DNA from: Gymnogyps californianus
Taxonomy: Eukaryota > Chordata > Aves > Accipitriformes > Cathartidae
Length of the DNA: 64,000 nt
Assembly (NCBI RefSeq): GCF_018139145.2
Contig: NC_059500.1
Coordinates: forward strand, 31,353,437 to 31,417,436
Direction: 5' to 3'
Numbering within the stretch: the stretch's first letter is position 1; each line of letters begins with the position of its first letter. Of this stretch, positions 13,701-26,700 are shown one piece after another. The notes under the pieces are model-generated. The model was not told the DNA's origin. It saw only the letters and a list, made by a program, of their open reading frames with translations, and searched no databases. A program made the position numbers and the translations under genes.

Positions 13701-15579
13701 CAATGTCTTGCTCATCCAAACCAGCAAGCTTCTGACATTTTGTTCACAACACACAGAAAAAAGCAGACACACAACTATATCTGAAGGGAAAAAAGCATTT
13801 TCCACAGCTAGTCACCAGTTTGTGAAGGAAAAAAAGTGTTGGTATAGAAAGATGTGGGATTTATACAGGCCTTCATAATTTCAAGGCTCGTGGAAATCAA
13901 CCACCCACTTTACAGATGTGGAAAGAGGAATAGTTTTCTCACTGCTGAATCAAGTGCTTTCTCAGCTTTTATAGAGGAACTGATCTTGGACTTCAGATTA
14001 TAAGCTATTATTCTTGCCCCCTGTAATGTAATGTTTAAAGCGTGTGCCCCCTGATGCGAAACCAGGCGCTGCGTTTCAGGCACCTATAAAGAATATGGTG
14101 CCTCAGCAGGGGAGTCAAATCAGCTAACTACCAAACTGCTAACTGAGTATGGAGACACCTACAGACAGCGCATTCATTGCTGGTTCCAAAAATTTCTCAG
14201 AATGAAATATGTAGGAATGAAATCTAGGCACTAGGTACTTGAGTCAGGACTTCCTTGTCTTGCGGGTACATTGGCTGAAATCCTTTTCTTCACCCTTTCT
14301 TTCCAGCAAAGAATGGCTCTTTCTGCCTGTTCAAGCCACTGCTTAGCCATGGGACAGTGTACACCCCCTCCATAGCCCTCTCCAGAGACAGTTAGCAGGG
14401 TGAGCAGGGATCACCATCTTTCCTGATGTGGCTGGGCACTGCAGAGCAAGATGCAAGAGTAACAGGGCCAGGGATGGCTCTGAAGGCTCACATGGGAGAC
14501 CTGGGTTCTTGTCCCTGCACCAAAAACCTATTTCTCTGCTTTACCTAATAATGTGTTAATGTAGTGAGGTTGCCGTGGCTTTAAAAGAGTAGTAGTATCA
14601 TGGTGCTTTTAGGAGATGTCGTCACAGGCCTTGTCTTGTACAAATGTAGGAGTCCTTCCAGTCCCCCAACCCAGGCGCTGACACAGGGAAAGCAGCAGTG
14701 TCCTTAGAAGACCTGCTGCCAGCATTTCCATGCATTCCCTCTCTGCAGATTGGGTTCCTCCCTTGCCTTCCCTCTCCCATTCATTCCTCCAGGGTACTCC
14801 CTACCCCCCTTCCCTTCCCCTCCAGTTCCTCCCCTTCCCTCTTTCAACGCTCTCCCTCCATTCATCCTTTGCGTACCTCCCCTCTGCTTTCATGAGGAGT
14901 GAAGCTCTGCTCCTGTCAAAGAGCAGTCTCTTTGACCAAGTGAGAGTGTCGGAAGCAGAGTCTCCCAAGCCAACTCAGAACTGCTCTAAATACTCCTAAT
15001 ATTGTCCCCAACATGCATGCCACTACAAGTCTCCTTAATTCTGGCACTCACATTCCAAGGGCCTTGGTAGGGCCTTGCTGTGTATCACACAGAGCAAACT
15101 GTTCTGGTGATAACCACTCTTGAGCTCAGTGTGCTCACGACATGTGGGTCAGTGATTTCTTTCACTGTTACTCTTAAGGGGTAGTGGTGGTAAGGGATTG
15201 GCGCTTGCCTCCTGTACCCACAAGGTCAGAACATCTCTATTTTGGTAAAGCAAGGAGCAGAAGCATAGTTCTGACATTTGCCAAAAAGCCTTTTGAAGTA
15301 AGGGCTGTTCTTAAAATGGCATGAAACTTGAAAACCACGAACTGCAGGTGACCAGCTACTTCTCTTGTGATGGGGATATTTGCTCGCACGTAGTGATTCC
15401 TTGATGTCTTGATACATGATTTTTGCATTTACCAAAAGGAAATGGGGGGAAAAAAAACCCACTTGTTGCTTTAAAAAAGTTGTACCCCATCTTTTCACCC
15501 CAGAATCCAAGTAAAAGGCTGTGGCCTTCACATAAAAGATATACAGCAGATTGTTTCATCAAAAGGAAACTAGTGACTT
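10799..15579. other. Intergenic DNA, 3' flank of LPL (proximal part)
   Basis: Lies between the pentamer repeat and the end of the LPL transcript. No gene is recognised on either strand. It holds a CTCTTCC repeat, a poly-T/CT run near 12066-12091 and a pyrimidine-rich tract at about 14755-14880. The remainder looks unique. Confidence 0.6.
11543..11590. repeat. (CTCTTCC)n heptanucleotide repeat
   Basis: About seven tandem CTCTTCC-type units, the last with a G substitution (CTCTTGC). Pyrimidine-only on the plus strand apart from that G. Confidence 0.9.
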
Positions 15580-15597
15580 TGGCATCAGTTTCAGAAT

Positions 15598-15603
15598 TTT
15601 ATT
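15598..15603 (-). terminator. LPL: Probable distal polyadenylation signal of LPL
   Basis: Perfect AATAAA on the minus strand (TTTATT on plus). It was chosen as the main site because it gives a 3' UTR of the expected length, with T-rich and GT-containing sequence following within about 60 bases. Cleavage would fall near 15575-15588. Confidence 0.55.
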
Positions 15604-15950
15604 AAAACCATAGGTTTCCATTCTGTACAAAACTGAGGAGCTTGCTTTTTTTTTTTTAAAAAAAGTATTAACCACATAGGAAATAATGCAGTGTAAGTGG
15701 TTTGTTGATAAAAATCTCTCTGAAAGCTATATACAGGATTAATACCACACAACTGTATTAATGTAGAGACTGTCAGCAACTTCAGCAATATATACAAACT
15801 ACCCTTACACACATAAATATCTTATTTACAGCTAATAAATAACATCCAAAGCTAAATCATGTGTCCTCATGTACAAGAACCTTCACTATTTTGTATCCAA
15901 GTTCTGTATGTGTTTGTATTTGATCCTGTATTAAGAGCACACCTGTTCAT

Positions 15951-15956
15951 TTTATT
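15951..15956 (-). terminator. LPL: Possible proximal polyadenylation signal of LPL
   Basis: Perfect AATAAA on the minus strand about 350 bases before the distal one. Human LPL uses two poly(A) sites about 400 bases apart, so a pair here is plausible. A further hexamer at 16031-16026 is an alternative. Confidence 0.35.
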
Positions 15957-17715
15957 TCCAAAGAACTTAACTCTTAAGAGAAAATTGCAACAAAATGTGA
16001 AGTCTATAGGGAATAAATCATTATATTTATTTTTAAAGGTCTCAAATGCAGTGGCTCAATACTCAACCCCACCCTCAGTGACTCATCACATCTCTGCTGT
16101 AGTTTAAGGGTTAGGAAATCAAATGTGAGCAATTTCAGAGCTATTAATATTCCAACATATTGCACTGTTTAAGACTTTTATCCCCAAACATACTAGCAGC
16201 CACAGCTGGAAAAAACCCAAACTATGCACATAAACACATACAAGTTGATTTTGCTTTCAAGATTGGATGATATTGGAGAAATCACCACCTCCACACTGTC
16301 TTGCATATGCAGGAAAAGACTACAAAAACCAGCATCAATAGCTCACATTATACTTCTCCAAGTGTCTACCTTCAAGCCCTTCTGCCTCCCCGGTATTTTG
16401 TTTATCTTCCAGAAAGCTAAAAGAGGGCTACTGAACCTTTCAGAGCACTAGAAAAACTACGTTACTTAAAAAAGGGGAAGCAGAATGCCTTCAATATATC
16501 TACTTTTGGCAACTTGCAGCATGTCTAATTCAAGTGTTTTTCAGAGCGTTCATTCTTGTGCATCACACAATCAGGCTCCTTTTAACTACCACAGCTCCTT
16601 GCTGAATTCCACCTCATGTCAGAAAACCAAGCAGCTCCTAGGACCTAGCACTGTATCACAGCCAAGCAACAAACCAAGGTGGGTCACTTCCAGTCACAAT
16701 TCCAGTACAGGGAAGCATGAGCATGCTTGTCACCTGTCAAGTGGATTCACTTGCACTGAAGACTGCATACAGCAGCCACTCAGCTGCATGACTGACATTC
16801 GGTGTCAAAGAGCAGAGAAACTGTCACAGTTTTGGCATACAGGATGCAAGCCAGTGGTGGGAAAAAAGTAAAAAAAAAAAATCCGTTTCCTGCAGTTTCT
16901 GGTAGCTCAATTCCTTTGCAGTTCCTTCTTCACATCATGTTGGAGGCTAGATGCTTTCATTTTCAAGAAATGAAAGCACAGATGAAAAGTTGAATGTCTG
17001 CATAGGACACTGGTATTGCTGTCTTCTACAACTGCTATTTATTCCAGGGTAAGCTGCATAGAAGTATATAGCTTAACAGATCATACCTATTGCTAAGCGG
17101 CACTGGCATCTACGCCCAGTAAAACACATTCATAACCACAAACTAGAAAATTCATCCCCATATTAAGTCAGTCCCTGACACCTTTTATTAATACACACAA
17201 AGGTGTTTTTTCACATGAAAAACCTACTCATTTGCTAAACACACACTTGAAGACAATGAACTCTAGCCACTGAACTGTCTGAAAATTCAGTTAGCCAAGC
17301 CAGAAAAAAACCTGTCCAGTTTCAGAAGACTCCTGAAAAGAAAGAAAAGCCAGGTACAGGGCTTTGCTTCTTTTCAATAAATACTACAAAATTGCTATAG
17401 AGGATTTGATGTCAAGAAACCTTGTCACAAGGCACCATGATTAAGCAAAACTACTTATTCCTTCCCAGCACTCAAGCCTTTGGCAAGTCGTTTTGCAGGT
17501 TTCTTTGTTTTTAAGTATTTAGATAATGTATCTTTATGGTTAGTAACTTTGTATGCTGAGACTTCCTTACAAGAAGTCTCCTAAGGTAGCTAGGAATAGC
17601 AGGCAAAAAGCCAGCAGCGGATAAATATTTCTATATATTTGGTTCTGAACATCCAGTCCACAGGGATGAACAGACTCTCCTCCTCCCCAGTGTGGAAAAT
17701 ATCCATTCTTGTCAC

Positions 17716-17761
17716 TTAAGCAGATTCGTGAGCAGAATTTTCTTTAGAGGCTTTCTTGGCA
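17716..17761 (-). CDS. LPL: LPL exon 10, coding part (15-residue C-terminal extension)
   Basis: Completes Gly477 and encodes [14 protein letters not shown] followed by TAA at 17718-17716. In mammals exon 10 is entirely untranslated; in chicken the stop lies in exon 10 and the protein carries a comparable tail, so this arrangement is known for birds. The tail is short, hydrophilic and partly basic. The acceptor is CCCAG at the end of a short pyrimidine and poly-T region. Exon 10 continues without interruption into the 3' UTR. Confidence 0.93.
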
Positions 17762-20700
17762 CTGGGTGGGGGAAAAAAAGAAAAAAGACAGATAAGGTGA
17801 AGAGAAAGATGTAAGATACTTGTTCCTTTTTGTCTTATTGTTGAGACTTAAGATTACAAAAATACTACTTAACAGGAAAATAAATTATGTGCTTGGACTT
17901 TTCCTGGCTGCTGCTTGATTTTACATGTCAGATACACACACAGAGCTCTCAAGGCCTCCCCAGGTCATTGCCCTGGAGGGAAAGTCAGCACACGTGCCTT
18001 TTTATGCAGAACTAGATCTCAGTCTAGAAGTGTCCCCATGAGACCTTTCACACATGGCAATTGCACTAAAATAAATATAAGCACTTCTCCAGCTCAAACT
18101 TAGTGGATAATGTCCAACTAAAGCTGGCCCCACATTTGAAAGTTTACTCTGGGTCAGAAAAATTATTGATCAAAAAATTAAAGTGCACCAAGGGCTATTA
18201 AACACAAAGACCCAATCTCTGATCCAAATCAGAGACACAAATCTCAGGAAGTCACTCACCTGACAGTTGCCAGCAGAACGCAGTGTGCCACGGAGAGCAC
18301 CTGCGTATGCTGGCTCAGTTTCTGTACCAGCCTCCAAACGTGCTGCTGGCCAGCGAGGAGCGAGGGCTCTGGACTGACTCAGTATGGACATTTGGATGTT
18401 CTTCAATTAAGTGTAGGGCATCTTTAGATAGAGGCATGCTTTCCTCTCTGTGTTAGTGCCTTGTCTGTAAACCCTCTCTAGCAGTTGTTTATACTTAGCC
18501 ACCGTGTGAATGCGAGAGGCAGTAACTTGTACTTGCTTTTCAGACATGCTAACAACCACACAACAAGATGGTCAGAGAACCAAATTAGGGGTTTCTAAGT
18601 TGCCAAAGTTGCCATAAGCAAACCTCAGGTTAGTCTGAACTGTGATGCTTCTGAAGTCTTGAGAAGTCTAGTGCACAATCAACTAAATCAGGAAGTTTTA
18701 TTAGATCCTCCTGCTACCACTCAAGTTACCCCCAACCCAAAAACAATAGCGATCACTCATACCCTCCTCTCTTCCTGTTGACAGGCTGCTCCAAGCATTT
18801 CACGAATATTGCTGCCTCTTCTCCCTTACTGAGATGCGAGGTGCCATCTCGAGAACAGAACACCACCCTGTGGAATAAATATTGGACAATCACGTGACTG
18901 AGCCAGACGTCTCTTTTTAACCATAGGAACAGGACTGGTGCTTGGAAGCAGTCTTTCTACTTTGTCATGTGGGGCACTACTACTTTACAAGCCTGTGAGA
19001 AAACTATTTTTAAAAGAGAATCCTGTGACAAAAGAAGCACTTGCCGGTTTTTCTTGCACAGTGTATTATGCGTGGACCTCAAACTGTAGCCGTAACTTTT
19101 GCTGGTCCTTTGCATAAAATCTTCTTGTGGCTAAGAGCACAGAAGCTCTCTCTCAAAGTCTCTTGGATCTTTATTTACACCAGTCCTTGTGTGATTTTTT
19201 TGGTCAGGTGAATGATCTTGGAAGAAAGCCTTACTCCCTCAAATGTGTTTGCAAACAAAGTAGGTTGCCAATTCCAGCAAACCTGAGCAGTTGCTTTTCT
19301 ATTTATCAGTACTTTCCCCACCCCTATATTTGTTCAGCCCCTATATTTGTTCAGCTCTGATAACTGTTCTTTGATCAAGTGACTGCCTTGTTTATTCAAA
19401 GAAGGACCATATTATTCACAATACTGTACATAGGACACGCACACTCTGTTCTGGGTCCATTTTCTGCTAACAGATCTCATGTCTAGTGAATATGAGTATT
19501 TCAAAAGATTCAGGTCAAAGCGGCTCTGTTCAGACTTTGCTGTTTTGACATTCATGCATTAGCAACGTCCTGCAACAGTCACATGTTTCAGTTTTCACCC
19601 ACCATTCAGGTATTCAACTCCTACGAAAATCCACCTTAACGAAGCAAAGATTTCTTGTGCAAACGCACTTTTGGAAGGGTTTCTAAAAATCTCCTTCTAA
19701 GCATGCTCTTCGCAAGAAAACCTATGCAAATGTCCAGCGAGAGAAAAGGAGAGGAACTGCAAATAAAATGAGATGCTGGCTCATGGAGATCCTCTCCTGC
19801 GTAACCAACCTGAGGCACATGAGATAGTGGTATGCAAATGAATTGTGTGGGAGTAAAACTACAGATTGCAGATCCCAGTGGAAGCAAACAACTGAACCGA
19901 GCTAACAAATGCTGGTTTGATGCCACTGGAGCCCTGATTATCAGTGCTGCACCCATTTGTAACTGCTTTCCGTGTTTTGTCCCGCCCCACGAGATACCAG
20001 GAATCAGGAACACTGTCAATTAAAACTAATATCGCTTACAACAATCAAAACAAGTTACTTTTTCTGAGTTTCTCCTGACTTCACTCTGACTCTCTGGATG
20101 TCGAATGTAAAAGGAGTCCACCAGTCTGACCAGCTGAAGAAGGTGTCTTTCTCCCACTGCAGCTTCAGCATAAGCAGGTCACCAATGTCCACTTCTGTGT
20201 AAATCAGGAAGGAAAAGGTCTTGTTTGAGGAGACTTCAGGCCTGTGGGGAGGGGAATAAGGAAAAAGAAACAAAAAAAAGAGAACTGTTGGACAGAAAGA
20301 AAATCAAGGGGAAACAGAACCAGGACTTCAGGTACTTCAGAGAAGAAGGAAGCAACCTTCTCCATAGTTCTGATGGATGGCATAAGGAAAAAACACCTTA
20401 AGCTTTTGTAGAGGCACAAGGAAAAGCCTTCTGCAGCAAGGCTGGTAAAATCTCGGGACAGACTGCCAGGCAAGGGGTGTCTTCTCCAGTGCTGGTGGCT
20501 CTCAGAGAAGCCAGACAAGCACCAGCCAGGAACAGTTTAGGTTCCTCGGCATAGAAGACAGACTTTGGTGCTTTCCAGCCCCATTCCCTGCCAGCCCATG
20601 TGCAGGGATGGAAGCACAGACTTCTGCTTATTTGCAGAGCCGTGGAAGCAAATCCCATGTTGCCCTCAGCTTCTGCACTGAGGCCTTCAGACCCATCAGA

Positions 20701-23700
20701 CAATTAACTCCAGGTTGCAGTCTGCTTTTAAGGAGCTTTAACACAGCTGAAACATGGCATAAAGATACTGAAAAGAGAAGAAAATGAGAAACCTGCCACA
20801 CCAGAAAAATTCTTAGTAGGCTGAGCCACAGGTCAGACTTCATATTTCCACATTTCAGATCTCTTATCAAGAACAGCTTCTAGAGAGCTTAGATCATTAG
20901 CTTCAGCAGTGGATGCATCCCCTTGATCAAGGGGAAAGGCAGACTCTGAGATCCTGTAAGATTTCAGTAGCTGGAGCTAGAACGTTTTTCAGCTAGGGCT
21001 TTAACAGGTTTAGGTAGCCCCAACAGTACACTGCAGTTGTTTCTGTAGCTACTCACAGTGTGAAAGCGATGTTCTCACTCTCATCTAGAGTGCCATAGAG
21101 AGAGATAAGGAATGGCTGGTTTGTCTTGGTTGTATTAGTCTTCCCAAAGAAATGGATCTTGACCTGGTAATGAAAGACTGGAAGAACACAAAAGAAAAGG
21201 CCATTAGGAAAAAACTCAGCCTCCAAAGAGACCACTGGTGACAAAACCACTCAAAAACCCCCATGCAAATCCTAGGCTGGAATATGCCAACATCACTAAA
21301 CTGAGGAGTTTAGTTCCCTGCAGGTATCCAGGGAACTATTTTTGTGAAGAGGTAAAGATCAGGGTGCAAAGGAATCACAATTAAAAAACACCTTTGCAGT
21401 TCTTGCAACTAAACCCTGCATTTAAGTTGACTGCCACTATAATAACCCCAGAGTCTGCAGTATCGCCTTCAAACCTGTTATAAATGTGTAACACTTGCCG
21501 TTCTCGACTTGAAATAAGTAAGCTGTGCCCTCCTCATACAGGAGCCTTGATGAAAAAAATTCGACCCACTGATACTGCAGATTAAGCACCAAATGCCAAC
21601 AAAACACTAGTCCTGCAGCAGTTCTAACACTGCAGGAATCTGCCCTCTGATTGCTGGTCCATCACACAATGCACACAATCAGCATACAATGTGGTACAGT
21701 CAAAGCTAGGCAGGAAAAAAGATAAAGTAGTAACATCCAACTGAGAAGCTATTTCCCCTAGCTGAAAGCCTTCCAGTTCTTTCCGGCAGTTTCCTTCTCA
21801 GACCTACCACTGGGGCAATGGGAATCAAGAAGTGCTGTGATATTTTAACATGGGCTGGTGCTCCTCTGGCAAAGGCACTACAAAAGGCACAAGTCTGATG
21901 GTTGCACATCTTTAAAGAAGTTGCTCATCAGGCTGAGCTCTGCTGATTATTTTCCCAGGAGTAGGAAAAAATTCATTTGGATGAAAAATACTGAAAAAAT
22001 TTGGAAGACTCAGTTGTTCCAAGTGACGGGACTGCAGAGTAAGTCTTCTTGATTTTGCTACTTAGAAACTTGTTACAAAATACCTTTCTTTTTGTATTCT
22101 ATCCCCCACCTCCAGGACTTGAGTAAGATGACACTTTTTCTGAGACTGTACTTTAGCTTGCACTTAATGGCAAACTGCAGGCAAGCTTCACCCCTGCTCA
22201 CCGCAAGCACCACAGCAGCAATATTGTCATCTGCAGCACGCACTCACCCTGACACACAGCAGAGCAAAAGTACCAGTCTTGCTCTACACTAAGCAAGCAG
22301 GACCTACCTTTATAGGGCATCTGAGCACGGGTCTTCAAGTACATTTTGGTGTTTCTCTTCGTTCTCACTCTGTTGACCTTGTAACCCAAATTGTTGCAGC
22401 GGTTCTTCCGGCAGCTCAGGCAGAGACCCTTCTCAAAGGCCTCCTTTGTGTTGCAGCGGTAGGCCATGCTGGGCTTTTCTTCGTAGAGGAGGGAGTCAAT
22501 GAAGAGGTGGATGGATCGTTCATGGGAGCATTTCACCAGCTGATCCACATCTTGAAGGAACAAAAATGTGTAATAGGTATGCACATGTGCATATAATGAT
22601 ATAAACCCCTAAACAATGCTGTCAACAGGCACAATCCACTATGCCAGAGCTGGGCTTTATAGGGTGACTTTTAAAAGCACTTAAAAGAACAAGTTCCTGA
22701 GCCTCTCAGAGATCTTTGCTTGCAGGAAACCTGCAGGCTATTGAAGATCTCCCTTTGGATGTCATACTATTTGTTTCAGAGCAGCCTCACCTGCAAAGCC
22801 TTTTTCAGCAATCAGACGGAGTGCTTCTCCCAAGTTGCAACCTGGCTGGAAACCTCCACCATTAGGATAAATATCAATGTGTCCAACAGGCTTCTGGATC
22901 CCAATGCTGCGGTCTGGAGAGCCTCGAGTGTAGGTGTGTAGGACATCCACAAAGTCAGCATCATCCGGGGAGAGGCGGGTGAGGGCATCAGCATACTCAA
23001 AGGTAGGACCAGCTGGATCCAGCCCTTTGTGGGGCAAACCACAAAGAAAAACTGAGATTATTGTCTGCCAAAGACACTGACAGTGATAACAAATGCCAAA
23101 CTCAGCTACCATGCTGGGCTGGAGTATTGCATATGGTGTTGGTGTCACTGCAGACATTACAGTGGGATCATTTAAGTAGCATTCATGTATACAGGAGAAT
23201 CAAATACACTACCTTGAAATGCTGTCACTGTTTAAAAAATAAGGTATATGTAAACATATGTAAAGAAGCCCAGATAACTTCCTCACAGCTGTAGCATTTC
23301 CAGTGGATGGAAGAAATAAACTAGCAAATATTTTCTCAATGTCTTCCTCTCTTGTCAAGAATTGTAAAATTTCTATCTGAAGTGTCTGAAGTGTGGAAAA
23401 TGTCTTGCTGCTAACTCCCTGCTACGGGAACAAGTGGGAAACATAAACAAGAGCTTCACTGCCTACATGCCTAAGGGGAAGGGGATTATTATGGTAAACT
23501 GTCAAGCTGCAGCAACACTGACATCAAGAACACCCAGAACTATTCTGCCAGTGAACAAGTACTATCTCTTCAATCCAGACAACTACTTGAGAGATGGCTG
23601 AAGGCAGAGCTGAAGGGACATGTCTTTTCTGCAGCCCTCAGCTGGGGACAGGCACCTGGATTGCCCACCCCTGGTTAGCCTCACCCAGTCTGAGCTGCCT

Positions 23701-26700
23701 CCCCCTCTCCTGTGAGGGCTTCAGGGACCACATCCCATCACTCCCTGTGCTCACAGGTGATGCCACTTTCCCAGGGAGAGGTTCATCCTGGGTACCGAGG
23801 GCAACCGTCAGGGCATAACAGAGGGCTACCAGTATTTGTGTGATTCGGCAGCCTCAGTGAAAGCAACAAAGCTGCAGCTGAGAGAAAGGAAGGGTAGAGG
23901 GACTACCGCTTTGGCCTCCAGATTTTAATCTGCCACCTCTCAGGAGTCAGCCTTTCCTGATGCAACTGCTGCCTAGCCCACTCCCCAGCACGCCTGTGGA
24001 TCTGGGATCACAACCAGGCTCAGGTGAAAGGGCAAAGGCTGCCAGGAGGAAGGGAGCTAGGCTCCCATCTGAATTCCGCTCCCAAGCTCTCTCAGCAGCG
24101 AAGACACCACAGATGAGTGATTTTCTTAGCCTCATTTGCTGATGCTGGCATTTCCTTTGTCACTGAGATCAGTGCTAGGGGCTCAGCTCTCCAGGTGCTG
24201 GACTGTAAGCCAGCCCCAGAGTGGCCATGCACCCTGCCTTGTCTAGCACACTTCTCAGCCTCCAAAAATCACCCTAAGCAGACATCTAAGCATGCACAGG
24301 AACAGGGCAAGCATATGTATACTTCCCTCCCCTTCCCAAAACCCTCCCAGTATTATTTTCAGCCTAGAATATTACTTGAGCCTGTTAGGATTCATTTTTT
24401 TCAGTAACCCACAGTGGATCTCTTCTGATTATCCGTCCCGTCTCCCTTTGAGCCCATATAAGCTTCTTGCATCTGCAGCATCCCATGGCAAAGAGCTCTG
24501 CAGGTACTACACCCACTGCAAGAGGATCTACCTCCTGTTCTTTTTGAACAGCTCCCACCTGCTGCAAGGGATGACCACTTGGATGAAGACAACCAGCTGA
24601 AGTTCTTGTGCTGCAAGAGATACTGTGACCTTCTCCAAGCCATGGATTTGGCCAGCCTTGACTACATCCCCCCCAACTAGTCTCTTTTCATGGCCGATGA
24701 ATCCCTGCCTACTCATTTCTTGTGCAGAAGCAGATCAAGGCTTCTCACTCACCACCTTTGTTGTTCTTTTCTGAATCTTTTCCAGTTCTACCACAGAAAT
24801 ATCAGCCCTGCTGATTCAATAAAGGATGAACACATAACCTAAGCACTGCCAACAAGCAACAATTATTCTGGTGATTTTCCAGAGGAACATAATATTTCAG
24901 CATGGAAGAGACAGGACTCTCCACTCTACAACCACAGGTTTTCTTACCAGTAATTCTGTTCACCTTCTTCTTGGTCAAGCTCCCAGCAATCCCAGCAGCA
25001 TGAGCACCTAGACTGTACCCCAGCAAGTGCACATTGTTGAGAGGATAATTGAATTGCTCCTGCAGAAGAGTGATTTGTTTAAAGTTTGAAGTCAAATGGA
25101 AAAACATCAGAAGACACAAGGGAAAATGTTTGTAAACACTGGGATTTCTCTTTGAGCCATGAATAACAGAAGAAACACTAAATACAATTAACCTAGTTTT
25201 GTGCCATACTAGGTCATTTGAGTTAACTAACTTAAGGTAAAAATCTAAGCAGAGAGGAATGCAGAACGAAGGACAGAACACAGGGCTGTGTATTATATCA
25301 AAGGTTTTCAGCCACCTCCTCCCCACCAGTTTCTGGATCTCCTAAGTATTTCCCAAAGGCAGGGCAGACTTCTGTTTCCCAAGGGCTGCCTGCTGCATAA
25401 TATATAGGAATCTGTCTTTCATAGCTACCTCTCACAGAGCCTTCAGAAATACTGTAGGCTTACAGGGCTCTACAGACTACAAGGTGAAGTTTCTGGAATG
25501 CACTATAAAAGGCCTCCTCGTGTAAGAGAACCATTAAATTCAAGCTGGGATTTTACCAGTCCAGCAAAAGTACTATCTGCAACAGCTTAACTCCATCTAC
25601 TCAATAGATTATTAACACAGCTGCATCATTGCCGTTTTGTCTCCTAGGACATTATGTACAATGCGAGACATGTGACTACAAGTCTTACCTCCATCCAGTC
25701 AATAAACATAGCGACATCCTTTCCCACCAGCTTAGTGTATGCAGCGGACACTGGGTAGTGCTGCTGAGCTCGAATTAGCCAGTCCACCACAATGACGTTT
25801 GAATCAGGTTCCCTCTTGTATAGAGCATCCACCAGCTTCGGGACCCAACTTTCATACATTCCTGTCACCTGTTGGGGTTTTTTTTAATTAAAAAAGGAGA
25901 TACCTTAATATTATCTGTGGTGTATAGACACCTCAGCTGACATATCTAGCAAAGTTTATCAGAAGTGTGGTTAAAAGGGATATTCCTCCCCTTTCTTCTT
26001 ACCGTCCACCCATGGATCACCACAAACGTTTTACTGGTATGGTTGAAGTTGCACTGTGCCAGGCTGTCCACCTGCCCAGGAACCAGGTAGCAGACATCCT
26101 CATCAGGCTCTGCAGGCGTCCGTAAGGAAAATTTGCTCTCAATTCCCTCGAAATTGGTCTCAGCTTCTGCTATGCAAGAGCACAGGAAACATACAGCAGT
26201 GTTTTAGGACTATTAAGAAACAGTTCAGCAGTCACAGGTAGGATGTTGGAGAGGTATCAGGAACAGTCAAGAGATGGGACATGTGTTTTTCATTTCCTAC
26301 AGCACTCCTTTTGCACCACAACGGCCACGTAAAGAGGAAATCAAAGGGTGAAAATTGCTCCCCGTCCGAGGTCCTGCTAAAACAGTGAGAATCTGGCCAG
26401 CTGTCAGAGGTATGAATTCCTTTTAGGAGTCAGTATTTCCCCCATTACATTATTAACGGGAAACCTGTGAATTACCACAGCAGTGCAGAAAACTGCACAG
26501 GACAGTCATAGAGAGTACATGCAGGAAAGCAGCAAATTCCTACCATACTATTACATACTTTGGTGGTGCAACTTCCACATCACTTCATCAATAATCACTA
26601 CCTAACAAGGCTCCTTGTAGCACCCAGTAGTTGCAGTGCATTAAAAATAAGAGCTGCCAAGTCACCACTGTTTTACAAAATGCTAGTTTTAACTTTTAAC

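Larger units (their letters stand above)
15580..17715 (-). other. LPL: LPL 3' untranslated region (exon 10 remainder)
   Basis: Extends from just after the TAA to the presumed cleavage site beyond the AATAAA at 15603-15598, about 2.1 kb, similar in length to the human LPL 3' UTR of roughly 1.9 kb. It is AT-rich, has no convincing coding frame on either strand and contains several other AATAAA hexamers (17189-17184, 17043-17038, 16031-16026, 15956-15951), so shorter isoforms are possible. A T/A homopolymer lies at about 15644-15664. The exact end is inferred. Confidence 0.7.

Noticed and set aside
1..15579. Possible SLC18A1 (VMAT1) exons expected downstream of LPL
   Set aside because: No translated segment resembles a vesicular monoamine transporter; the gene is probably beyond the window.
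24730..24840. Possible CR1 retroposon fragment
   Set aside because: Only a loose resemblance around TTTGTTGTTCTTTTCTGAAT; no 3' terminal octamer repeats and no longer match were found.
24802..25326. 174-codon minus-strand frame containing [10 protein letters not shown]
   Set aside because: Only 24948-25059 is exon 4 of LPL; the rest is intron read-through.
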